NCBI RefSeq assembly: GCF_004216905.1
Contig: NZ_SGXJ01000002.1
Span: 186,001-250,000, forward strand
Reading direction: 5' to 3'
Origin: Kribbella sp. VKM Ac-2569
Lineage (GTDB): Bacteria; Actinomycetota; Actinomycetes; Propionibacteriales; Kribbellaceae
DNA: 64,000 nucleotides
Within the stretch, counting starts at the first letter, position 1; each line of letters opens with the position of its first letter. Under the pieces are notes generated by a model. That model saw only the letters and a program-made list of their open reading frames with translations, was not told where the DNA came from and did no database searches. A program made the translations under genes and the position numbers. Shown here piece by piece: positions 17,128-24,681 of the stretch.

Positions 17128-17856
17128 ATGACTGTTGAGCATGCTCCTCGGGTCGTCACCTGCTCGGATCGCACGGAGCTCGGGCGCGCTGCGAGCGCCG
17201 CTGCCGCCGAGCGGCTGAGGAAGGCGATCGCCACGACCGGGAGGGCGCGCGTCATGCTGGCCGCCGCGCCGAGCCAGACGGCCACCCTGGCCGCGCTCGC
17301 AGGCGAACCGGACCTCGACTGGAGCCGGGTCGAGTGCTTCCACATGGACGAGTACGTCGACCTGAAGCCCGATGCCCCGCAGTCGTTCCGCAACTGGCTG
17401 CGCCGGAACTTCCTGGACAAGGTGCCGCAGGCAACGTTCTACCCGCTCGCCCCCGAGGACGGGCCGGAGGCTTACGCGGAGTTGATGGGCGACGACCCGT
17501 TCGACCTCGTCCTGTTCGGCCTCGGCGTCAACGGCCACCTGGCGTTCAACGATCCGCCCGCCGATTTCAACGACCCGGAAGCCACGAAACGAGTCGCGCT
17601 CGACGAGACCAGCCGCCAACAGCAGGTCGACGAGGGCAATTTCCCGGCGCTCACCGACGTACCGACCCACGCGGTCACCGTGACCATCCCCCGCCTGCTG
17701 AACGCGCACGCGCTGATCGGTTCGGTCCCCGGATCGGTCAAACGCCAGGCCGTCCAGGACACCCTCACGCAACCGATCGGCCCCGATCACCCCGGTACGG
17801 CGCTGCGCACGCATCCCGACGTACAACTCTTCCTCGACACCGACTCAACCCCCTAG
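17128..17856 (+). CDS. NagB-family sugar-phosphate isomerase/deaminase-like protein
   Basis: A 242-residue protein of the glucosamine-6-phosphate deaminase/6-phosphogluconolactonase fold. FHMDEYVDL holds the conserved Asp (residue 74), and GLGVNGHLAFND aligns with the catalytic loop. In E. coli NagB this loop has Asp141, His143 and Glu148; here the matching residues are Asn135, His137 and Asp142. This variation marks a NagB-like subclade whose exact reaction may differ. ATG 17128 is chosen because the family begins there. It converges with the SDR gene, the two TAG stops sharing CTAG. The family is secure but the substrate is not. Confidence 0.82.
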   Translation: MTVEHAPRVVTCSDRTELGRAASAAAAERLRKAIATTGRARVMLAAAPSQTATLAALAGEPDLDWSRVECFHMDEYVDLKPDAPQSFRNWLRRNFLDKVPQATFYPLAPEDGPEAYAELMGDDPFDLVLFGLGVNGHLAFNDPPADFNDPEATKRVALDETSRQQQVDEGNFPALTDVPTHAVTVTIPRLLNAHALIGSVPGSVKRQAVQDTLTQPIGPDHPGTALRTHPDVQLFLDTDSTP

Positions 17857-18596
17857 CCGACCCCCAGGTGCAGACCACCGGACGCGTCCACGACCTGTCC
17901 GGTGATCCACCGCGCCGCAGGTGACGCAAGAAACGCGACCACCTCGGCGACATCGTCGGCGCTACCCAACCGGCCGAGCGCCGTCTGCGCGACGATCAGC
18001 TCCGACAACCCGGGCGTCTCGAAGATCGCCCCGTTCGCCTCGGTCCGGGTTGCACCCGGCGCGACGGCGTTCACGGTGATGCCCCGCGCACCCAGCTCCT
18101 GCGCCAGGGTAAAAGTCATCGTCTCCAGCGCACCCTTCGTCATCGCGAACGAAGTCTGCGACGGGTTCGCCATCCGGGTCGCGACCGACGAGATCGACAC
18201 GATCCGGCCGTCGTCGGACAGGATCGGCAGCAACCGCTGGATCAGGAAGTACGGCGCTCGCACGTTGACCGCCATCAACCGGTCGAACGCTGCCTCCGTG
18301 TCCGCACCGATCGGACCCGCGGGCGACGCCGCCGCGTTGTTCACGAGCACATCCAGCCGCCGGCCAGACAGCTCCGCAACCAACTGGTCGACGACGAGCT
18401 CCGCATCCCCAGGCACACCAAGCTCAGCCCCGATCACGAAACCACGACCGCCGATCCGCGAGAGCGTCTCCTCCGCACCGGCCTTGTCCTGGTGGTAGTG
18501 CACGGCCACCTCGGCCCCCGCCGCGGCCAGCCGCTCCGCGATCGCCCGCCCAATGCCCCGGGAGGCGCCTGTCACCAACGCAACCTTGCCGTTCAT
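17853..18596 (-). CDS. SDR-family oxidoreductase with altered active site
   Basis: A 247-residue Rossmann protein with the cofactor motif TGASRGIG (residues 9-16), NNAA, ISSVAT and the SDR C-terminal GGLHLGVG. The usual catalytic YxxxK reads FAMTK, so Phe150 replaces the tyrosine while Lys154 is kept. The codon is TTC and the frame is intact, so it is not a sequencing frameshift. It may act on a different substrate or mechanism, or have lost oxidoreductase activity. It is divergent from a TetR gene only 33 bases away with a shared palindrome, so that regulator very likely controls it. Confidence 0.85.
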   Translation of the reverse strand: MNGKVALVTGASRGIGRAIAERLAAAGAEVAVHYHQDKAGAEETLSRIGGRGFVIGAELGVPGDAELVVDQLVAELSGRRLDVLVNNAAASPAGPIGADTEAAFDRLMAVNVRAPYFLIQRLLPILSDDGRIVSISSVATRMANPSQTSFAMTKGALETMTFTLAQELGARGITVNAVAPGATRTEANGAIFETPGLSELIVAQTALGRLGSADDVAEVVAFLASPAARWITGQVVDASGGLHLGVG

Positions 18597-18598
18597 GT

Positions 18599-18625
18599 TA
18601 GAAACTATCATGTTGTTAGTATCTA
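18599..18625. promoter_or_regulatory. Shared SDR/TetR operator with two leaderless promoters
   Basis: TAGAAACTAT (18599-18608) and TTAGTATCTA (18616-18625) form a 27-bp dyad filling the whole 33-base gap. TAGTAT (18617-18622) lies seven bases before the tetR ATG, and on the other strand TAGTTT lies five bases before the SDR ATG. One repressor dimer pair would cover both start sites. Confidence 0.65.
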
Positions 18626-18629
18626 CCAC

Positions 18630-19190
18630 ATGAACTTGAGAGACCGCCAGCGCGCCGATACCCGGCAACGCATCCAGCGGCAGGCGCTCCGCCTGTTCAC
18701 CGACCGCGGGTACGACGCGACCACGGTGAACGACGTCGCCGACGCGGCCGGCGTCTCGGCGATGACGGTCTACCGGAACTTCCCCACCAAGGAAGACCTG
18801 GTCCTGTACGACGACTTCGACCAGCTGACCGCGACCACGCTCACCGAACTGCCCGCGACGAGATCACTCACCGACCGCATCGGCCGTACCGTGCTGACCA
18901 TCCTCGACCTGGCCGCCACGAACGAGCACGACCTGCTCCTCGCGCGGCTCCGGCTGATGATCTCGACCCCGGCGCTCCAGGCGCGCCACCTGGACAGCCA
19001 GTACCGGTTGCAAGAGGCGTTCGTCAGCGCGATCGACCCCTCACTGGAGTACGGCGCCCGCGCCGCCGCAAGCGCCGTACTGGGTGTGACTCACACCGCC
19101 TTACTCCGTTGGGCCGCCGGCGACGGCGAGCCCGACCTGGCCGACCTGTTCCGCGAGGCGTTCACGGCAGCATTCGGTCATGCGCCGTGA
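18630..19190 (+). CDS. TetR-family transcriptional regulator
   Basis: A 186-residue regulator with an N-terminal helix-turn-helix (TVNDVADAAGVSAMTVYRNFPTKEDLV, about residues 30-56) and a helical ligand domain. It is the likely repressor of the divergent SDR gene and of itself through the 18599-18625 dyad. ATG 18630 is selected because it sits seven bases after a TAGTAT box and begins the HTH leader NLRDRQRADTRQRI. The longer frame from 18492 runs through the operator and into the SDR coding region. Confidence 0.92.
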   Translation: MNLRDRQRADTRQRIQRQALRLFTDRGYDATTVNDVADAAGVSAMTVYRNFPTKEDLVLYDDFDQLTATTLTELPATRSLTDRIGRTVLTILDLAATNEHDLLLARLRLMISTPALQARHLDSQYRLQEAFVSAIDPSLEYGARAAASAVLGVTHTALLRWAAGDGEPDLADLFREAFTAAFGHAP

Positions 19191-19199
19191 CCGCAGCGA

Positions 19200-19820
19200 T
19201 CAGGTCAGCTCGGGGACCCGTAAATGGGCGATGGCGAGCTCGAACTCACCGACGTCCAGCATCTCGGCGCCGGCGTCCTTGGCGGTCGAGGCACGCATCG
19301 AGGCCGCCGCTTCACGGCTGCCGTCCAGCGTCTCCTTGCTGTCGTAGGTGACCGACGAGACCGCCCGGCCGGACGCCCGGTCGACCAGCAGGCTCGCGCT
19401 GCAGAACCCGGCCAGATCCTCCAGCCTCGGCAGTGAGGCGAGCTTGTAGACGTCGATCGCCCGGTCCAGGTTCGCGGGGTCGACCTTCACCCAGGTCGCC
19501 CGGACGCACGCACCCGCCACCGAACGGTGGTCACGGTGCAGAACGGCGATCTCCCACTCCTGCACCATCGGACTGCCGCCGAGCTCCGCTGCGATCCGCT
19601 CCCGGACCGGCTGCAGTTCTTCGTCCGTGGCCCGCATCGCCTCCTCGGACTGCCAGGCGCTGGTCGTGATGCAGCGGCCGGACTCGCGGTCGACAAGCAT
19701 GGACAGGCCGGTACAGCCGTCCATCCCCATCAGCATGGGCATCACCTCGTCGCGCACCTGCGCGACGCCGGCGTCGATCGACGCCGGGGCGGCATTGATC
19801 GTGGTGGAACGCGCGTACAC
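19200..19820 (-). CDS. ABM-like dimeric alpha/beta-barrel protein, two repeats
   Basis: A 206-residue protein made of two related halves (about residues 1-100 and 105-200). Each half carries a strand-helix pattern followed by [17 protein letters not shown] or [18 protein letters not shown]. This is the pattern of antibiotic-biosynthesis-monooxygenase-like ferredoxin folds, here duplicated in one chain. Function is unclear: such domains act as small monooxygenases, haem-degrading enzymes or sensors. It starts at GTG 19820 after a GGGGTGGA box and converges with the TetR gene. Confidence 0.65.
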   Translation of the reverse strand: MYARSTTINAAPASIDAGVAQVRDEVMPMLMGMDGCTGLSMLVDRESGRCITTSAWQSEEAMRATDEELQPVRERIAAELGGSPMVQEWEIAVLHRDHRSVAGACVRATWVKVDPANLDRAIDVYKLASLPRLEDLAGFCSASLLVDRASGRAVSSVTYDSKETLDGSREAAASMRASTAKDAGAEMLDVGEFELAIAHLRVPELT

Positions 19821-19913
19821 GATCCACCCCCCTTACGCTCAGGGCAGCGCCGGGGCGGCGCCGCCGGACACTTCTCACCCTCCTCCCGGAACAGATGGCT
19901 GGCAAGCCCCGTC

Positions 19914-20264
19914 TCAGTGGTGCTCGGCCACGTCGAAGACGTTGCCTTCGGGGTCGGCCAGAGTGATCCAGTGGGTGTCGTACTCGTTGTGCTCGTCGAG
20001 CCGCTTCGCGCCCAGTCCGACCAGCCGGTCGACCTCGGCGGACCAGTCGGTGGCGGCCAGGTCGACGTGCAGGCGGTTCTTGCCGTTGCGCGGCTCCGGG
20101 ACCTGGAGGAACATCAGCGTCGGCCCGGTCGCGGCCCGGTTCACGGTCGCGAAGAACTGGTTGGCCTCGGCATCGACCTCGGTCGACAGCACGCCGGCCC
20201 AGAAGGTGGCGAGCGCCTGTGCGTCGGCGCAGTCGAAGGCGATGTTCTCGAGCGTTACAGACAT
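19914..20264 (-). CDS. VOC/glyoxalase-family protein
   Basis: A 116-residue single-domain VOC protein with the typical opening VTLENIAFDCADAQALATFWAGVL and closing ITLADPEGNVFDVAEH; NRLHVDLAATDW lies in the middle. VOC proteins are metal-dependent lyases, isomerases, dioxygenases or drug-binding proteins. It follows the MerR gene by three bases on the same strand, so it is in the MerR operon. Binding or modification of the compound sensed by the MerR effector domain is a reasonable guess. Confidence 0.85.
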   Translation of the reverse strand: MSVTLENIAFDCADAQALATFWAGVLSTEVDAEANQFFATVNRAATGPTLMFLQVPEPRNGKNRLHVDLAATDWSAEVDRLVGLGAKRLDEHNEYDTHWITLADPEGNVFDVAEHH

Positions 20265-20267
20265 GGT

Positions 20268-21083
20268 TCAGCCTTTCAGCACAGGGATCCGCTGGATCGG
20301 CCAGCAGACCTCGGTTCGGAAGTCGGCCGGATCGGGGACGTCCCCCGGGCCGATGGGGTACAACTCACGGATCGGTCCCGGCGCCACCTCGCAGTACTCC
20401 GCGACGTGGCTGCCGAGCGCGCCGTACGTTCGGTCGAAATCTGTCATCGGGCCGGCGTGAACGGCGATCGCGAAGTACCCGCCGGGCAGGTCGACGAGTT
20501 CGACCCCGTCGGCCGGCGGCTGGTCGAGTGCCACCGGGAGGAAGGTCACCACCTCACCCGCGTCGTCGGTGAAGAACTCGTCGCTGTACGTCGCTCCCGA
20601 GGTCGCCCGGATGTCACCGGCGACCGCGCCGAGCTTCCCGAAGGCGTACTCGCACCACGGCCCGATCTCGTCCCGCACGACGTGCCCGGTCACGCCGTAC
20701 GCACGGAACGGCGGGATGAACCGGTACTGCACGTCGAGGACGGGCCGGCCGGGTGTCAGCAGTTCACGCAGTGACGTGACGACGTCTCGCGTGTGGGCGA
20801 GCTCCTGCTCCATCCGCTCGAGATGAGCCCGCAACGTCTCTTCCCGGGCCGGACCGTCGGACGCCTCGACCACGGCGCGGACGTCCGGCAGCGGCATCCG
20901 CAGTTCCCGCAGCCGCCGGATCAGCAGCGCCATGTCGACCTGATCGGTGCCGTAGCGCCGATAGCCCGACGAGGCGTCGATCGCGACCGGCGCGAGCAGG
21001 CCGATGTCGTGGTAGTGGTGCAGCGTTTTCACACTCAGATGCGTCAGGCGGGAGAACTCCCCCACCGTCACCGTCGCCGTCAT
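20268..21083 (-). CDS. MerR-family regulator with GyrI-like effector domain
   Basis: A 271-residue protein with an N-terminal MerR helix-turn-helix (TVGEFSRLTHLSVKTLHHYHDIGLLAPV, about residues 6-33), a coiled linker around residues 80-120, and a C-terminal GyrI-like small-molecule binding domain (about residues 125-271). This is the BmrR/BltR layout: a multidrug-responsive activator. The upstream 19-bp-spaced promoter with a perfect dyad shows autoregulation, and the VOC gene is co-transcribed. ATG 21083 coincides with the predicted transcription start, so the mRNA is probably leaderless. Confidence 0.92.
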   Translation of the reverse strand: MTATVTVGEFSRLTHLSVKTLHHYHDIGLLAPVAIDASSGYRRYGTDQVDMALLIRRLRELRMPLPDVRAVVEASDGPAREETLRAHLERMEQELAHTRDVVTSLRELLTPGRPVLDVQYRFIPPFRAYGVTGHVVRDEIGPWCEYAFGKLGAVAGDIRATSGATYSDEFFTDDAGEVVTFLPVALDQPPADGVELVDLPGGYFAIAVHAGPMTDFDRTYGALGSHVAEYCEVAPGPIRELYPIGPGDVPDPADFRTEVCWPIQRIPVLKG

Positions 21084-21089
21084 GCGACA

Positions 21090-21120
21090 AGCTTCCACCC
21101 TCCGGTAGCCGGAGGGTCAA
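21090..21120 (-). promoter_or_regulatory. MerR-type promoter with dyad in a 19-bp spacer
   Basis: Minus strand: TTGACC (21120-21115), 19-base spacer, GAAGCT (21095-21090). The dyad ACCCTCCGG / CCGGAGGGT (21097-21117, 3-base centre) fills the spacer, as MerR proteins need to untwist long spacers. The -10 ends seven bases before the ATG. Confidence 0.7.
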
Positions 21121-21124
21121 ACGC

Positions 21125-21200
21125 CCAGGCCATCACAATCGTCGGCCCGCGACGCGCGCCCGTGGTGGGGCGTCGTCGCGGGCCGATTGTGATGGCCTGG
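21125..21200 (-). terminator. Strong hairpin after the GH18 gene
   Basis: CCAGGCCATCACAATC plus CGGCCCGCGAC (21125-21153) pairs with 21175-21200 to give a stem of about 26 bp with one 3-base bulge. It starts eight bases past the GH18 stop and separates this operon from the MerR promoter. Confidence 0.75.
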
Positions 21201-21207
21201 CGATCCG

Positions 21208-22578
21208 CTATCCCCGGTAGCGGCCGATCACCTTCGAGAAGTCCCACGGGTTCTGGGAGACGCCGGAGCAGGTGTCGGCGCCGCCGCCCGTGCACGGACG
21301 GTCGCGGTTCACCGACCAGAACGTGAACCGGGCCAGGTGGTGCTCGGACGCGTAGGACAGCATCGACTCGAAGTCCGACAGGTTGACGCGCTCACCGGCG
21401 ACGTCGGTGATGCCGTTCATCGAGGAGATGCCGATCTTCCGGTACGCCGCGTCGTCGGTCAGCCCGTACGCCGCCTTGACCCGGTTCTTCAGTCCGTCGG
21501 CCGCCTGCCGGGTCAGCGTGCCCATGTTGGTCGACCCGCCGCCGAAGTCGAACGGCATGATCACCCAGCCGTCGAGGTTCAGCCCCGAGTTCGCGCCCCG
21601 CTGGATCAGGTCCTGCCCGTTCCCGTCCGGACCGGACGTCGTCGTGCCGAACGTCAGGTACGTCGCGATCCCCGGGTTGTTCTGCTCGACGATCTTCAGC
21701 GCGTCGACGACCTTCTGCCGGACGGCCGGCTGCGAGAACTCCTGGTCCTCGATGTCGACGTCGATCGCCTTCAGCGACAGCGCGTTGATCACCTTCTGGT
21801 ACGCCGCCGCAAGCTCACTCGCCGTACCGCAGCTCTGCCCGAGCTTGTTGCCGGACCAGCCGCCGACCGAGACCACGACGTCGCCGCCGTTGGACCGGAT
21901 CGTGTTGATCGCCTGCTGATCGACGCCACCGGTCAGCGGCCGGTTCCCGTCCCACTGCGGGTTGCAGTACCCGTTCGACAAGATGAACGCCATCGTGAAC
22001 CACTTCACCCCGGCCGCGTTCATCACGGTCGCCGGGTTCGGCGGTTCACCCCAGCCCTGATAGAGGTACGGCGCTGCCGCCATCGGCGCACCGCCTGCCG
22101 GAGGAGGCCCGTCATCCGCGGCCGGCACGTTCCACTTCTGGTTCGCGCCACCGCTGCACGTCCACAACTGCAACGGCGTACTGTTCGCCGAGTTGTTGCC
22201 GGTGACATCAAGACACTTGTTCGCCTGCGGATTCACCAGGTCGCGCCCGGAGGTGTAGGTCCATTGCTGGGCCCCGCTCCCGTTGCACGTCCACAGCTGG
22301 ACCCGTGCGCCGTCGGCGACCGAGCCGGCACTCACGTCGAGACATTTGCCCAGGGCCCGGATCGTGCCGTCACTCCCACGACTCCAGCTCTGCGCCGCGG
22401 TCCCGTTGCAGTCGTACAGCTGAACCGCCGTACCGTCCGCACTGTTCGCGCCGGCTACGTCCGCACACTTCCCCGCGAGACCGGTGATCGTCCCGGTCGC
22501 CGCCTGCGCGGGACTGGCCGTCATCAACAGACCACCGCCTAGCACCAGAGCCGCGGCGGCTGCCGCCACCCGCCTCAT
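21208..22578 (-). CDS. Secreted GH18 chitinase with N-terminal CBM13
   Basis: A 456-residue secreted protein. Signal peptide about residues 1-27 (ends SPAQAA). A ricin-B CBM13 module follows (about residues 30-150) with three repeats, each ending in a QxW-like motif (QSW, QQW, QKW). After a Pro/Gly linker comes the GH18 barrel, with the active-site strand AIDVDIED (acid Glu277) and substrate strand SVGGWSG. It should hydrolyse chitin or related beta-1,4-GlcNAc polymers outside the cell. ATG 22578 overlaps the GH30 stop (ATGA), so the two are co-expressed. The longer frame to 22800 runs through the GH30 CBM. Confidence 0.9.
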   Translation of the reverse strand: MRRVAAAAAALVLGGGLLMTASPAQAATGTITGLAGKCADVAGANSADGTAVQLYDCNGTAAQSWSRGSDGTIRALGKCLDVSAGSVADGARVQLWTCNGSGAQQWTYTSGRDLVNPQANKCLDVTGNNSANSTPLQLWTCSGGANQKWNVPAADDGPPPAGGAPMAAAPYLYQGWGEPPNPATVMNAAGVKWFTMAFILSNGYCNPQWDGNRPLTGGVDQQAINTIRSNGGDVVVSVGGWSGNKLGQSCGTASELAAAYQKVINALSLKAIDVDIEDQEFSQPAVRQKVVDALKIVEQNNPGIATYLTFGTTTSGPDGNGQDLIQRGANSGLNLDGWVIMPFDFGGGSTNMGTLTRQAADGLKNRVKAAYGLTDDAAYRKIGISSMNGITDVAGERVNLSDFESMLSYASEHHLARFTFWSVNRDRPCTGGGADTCSGVSQNPWDFSKVIGRYRG

Positions 22579-24446
22579 GACATGGTCCACTTCTGGTTGG
22601 CCGCGCCGGTGCAGGTCCACAGTTGCAGCGGAGTGCCGTTGGCGGAGGTGTTGTTCGTGACGTCGAGACACTTGTTCGCCTGTGGATTCACCAGGTCTCT
22701 CCCACTCGTGTAGGTCCATTGCTGGGCGGCACTGCCGTTGCACGAATAGATCTGCACCTTCGCGCCGTCGGCGATGGAGCCGGCGTTGACGTCGAGGCAC
22801 TTGCCGAGAGCACGGACCGTCCCGTCACCAGGACGCGACCACTGCTGGGCCGTCGTACCGTTGCAGTCGTACAACTGGACCGCCGTACCGTCCGCGGAGT
22901 TGGCTCCGGCGACATCCATGCACTTGCCGGCCAACCCCGTGATCTGTCCGCCACCACCACCGCCGTCGCCGCTCTGCGAGCCGGACCAGGTGAAGGTCGC
23001 CGACGTCTTGGTCGGCAGCGTGTAGACGAAGGACTGCGAGCCCCAGTTCACCCGCACGGACTGCGAGCTCCCCGTGGTGTTGAAGGCGATCAGGGCCTTG
23101 GAACCGTCCGGGTTCTTCCAGGCCACGTTCTTCACCGAACTGTTCGCGGTCGAGTCGATCCGCAGCGCACCCGGCTTCACGAACTTCGTCAGGTGGCCCA
23201 TCGTGTAGTACTCGACGGTCTTGGTGACCTGACCGCGCTGGCTGTCGTTGCGGTGCACGGTGACGAGACCGGTGCAGACGTTGCAGCCGGCGCCGACGTA
23301 CGGCAGGTGGTTCTCGTCCAGGGCGATGCCCCACTTGACCCACGACTTGTCCCAGTTGCGGGTGTAGTCGACCAGGTTGTTCATGTCCTCGGCCTGCTGG
23401 TTCGCGATCCACGTACCGCCGGAGTGCTCGGTCATGTAGGCGTTCACGCCCGGGTACTGGTTGTGTACCTGGGTCTGCAGGTTCACGTCGCCGCCGTACC
23501 CGTGCCAGGCGATACCGCCGAAGTTCGGGTGGTTGCGCAGCGCGGCGTCCGCGATCGGGACCGACCCGAGGTCGTTGTAGTTGCCCCAGTTGTAGTCGAG
23601 GATCAGCACCTTCGTGGTCAGCCCGGCGGCCTGCAGCGCGGGCATCAGGTTGTTCTTGGTGAACTCGAGCAGCCCGGAGCCGTTCCAGTTCATCGACGCG
23701 TACCCGGTCGAGTCCGAGCCGCAGCAGGTCGGCTCGTTCTGCACCGAGATGTAGTCGATGTGGTTGCCCTGGGCCTCGTTCTGCTGCAGGTACTTGACGA
23801 AGTACTGCGCGTACGTCGGCGCGTACTCCCACTTCAGCCAGCCGCGGTGGACGAAGTCGTTGTTGTCCTTCATCCAGGCCGGCGCGCTCCACGGCGAACC
23901 TATGACCTTCAAGTTGGGGTTGAGCTGCCGGGCCTGCTTGGTGAGCGGTACGACGTCCGCGAGGTCGTGCTGGATGCTGAAGTCGTTCAGGTCGCAGCAC
24001 GTGTCGTCGTACGAGTAGTTGAAGCGAGCGAGGTCGGACGCGCCCATCGGGTTCCGGACGAAGGCGAGGCCGATCCCGTTGACCGGGTCGAACAGGTCCT
24101 TCATCACCTGGTCGCGGGTCGCGGCCGAGATCACGTTGCTGCTGTTCAGCAGCCACGCCGAACTGTCGGCGAACGATGCACCGCCGCCCTCGAAGGACTG
24201 GTACGTCGTGTTCTCGTTGACGGTGACGGTCTGGTTCGCCGAGCCGCCGGCCGGGCCGAAGTTCACCGGCGTCTGCTGCTGCAGACCACGGGTCACGTTC
24301 TGGCCGGCCGAGTCGTTGGTGGTGGTCAGCCAGATGTTGACCTGTTCACCGGCGGCCTGGGCGGGTGCGGCGGTTCCGAAGCCGAGCCCGGCGGCGGCCA
24401 CGCAGAGCGCAGCGACCGCGAGCGGCAGGAGACGTTTCGCGGGCAT
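22575..24446 (-). CDS. Secreted GH30 glucanase/glucosylceramidase-like enzyme with CBM13
   Basis: A 623-residue protein: signal peptide about residues 1-31, GH30 barrel with acid/base Glu238 in SVQNEPT and nucleophile Glu340 in YMTEHSGG, a C-terminal beta-domain, a Gly linker, then a CBM13 ricin-B module at about residues 500-623. Bacterial members of this group act on beta-1,6-glucan or related beta-glucosides. ATG 24446 follows GGGAGAA; the ORF extension to 24890 has no signal and overlaps the divergent gene. It is divergent from GH16, and its stop is coupled to the GH18 start. Confidence 0.9.
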   Translation of the reverse strand: MPAKRLLPLAVAALCVAAAGLGFGTAAPAQAAGEQVNIWLTTTNDSAGQNVTRGLQQQTPVNFGPAGGSANQTVTVNENTTYQSFEGGGASFADSSAWLLNSSNVISAATRDQVMKDLFDPVNGIGLAFVRNPMGASDLARFNYSYDDTCCDLNDFSIQHDLADVVPLTKQARQLNPNLKVIGSPWSAPAWMKDNNDFVHRGWLKWEYAPTYAQYFVKYLQQNEAQGNHIDYISVQNEPTCCGSDSTGYASMNWNGSGLLEFTKNNLMPALQAAGLTTKVLILDYNWGNYNDLGSVPIADAALRNHPNFGGIAWHGYGGDVNLQTQVHNQYPGVNAYMTEHSGGTWIANQQAEDMNNLVDYTRNWDKSWVKWGIALDENHLPYVGAGCNVCTGLVTVHRNDSQRGQVTKTVEYYTMGHLTKFVKPGALRIDSTANSSVKNVAWKNPDGSKALIAFNTTGSSQSVRVNWGSQSFVYTLPTKTSATFTWSGSQSGDGGGGGGQITGLAGKCMDVAGANSADGTAVQLYDCNGTTAQQWSRPGDGTVRALGKCLDVNAGSIADGAKVQIYSCNGSAAQQWTYTSGRDLVNPQANKCLDVTNNTSANGTPLQLWTCTGAANQKWTMS

Positions 24447-24604
24447 GGGGCGGTTCTCCCTTTTATTAAAGGAGTTCGGGGCGGTTCGAGTTGTCGGCGT
24501 CTGCCCGCGCCGCAACACTTGGTCAGCACGAGGTAACCATCCGTGCCGATCGGTGTCAACGCCGGAACCGAGACTTTTTTCAGATCTTTTAATTAGTCCC
24601 GGAC

Positions 24605-24633
24605 TTGACGTGGGAGCGTTCTCACGGCACGCT
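24605..24633 (+). promoter_or_regulatory. GH16 promoter with CebR-like LacI box
   Basis: TTGACG (24605-24610), a 17-base spacer and CACGCT (24628-24633). TGGGAGCGTTCTCA (24611-24624) fills the spacer and matches 13 of 14 bases of the box at 28788-28801. It resembles the CebR site TGGGAGCGCTCCCA. Confidence 0.65.
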
Positions 24634-24681
24634 GCGGGCCATTCGTTGTCCTCATTCAGACGCCCCCGAAATGAGGTACTC

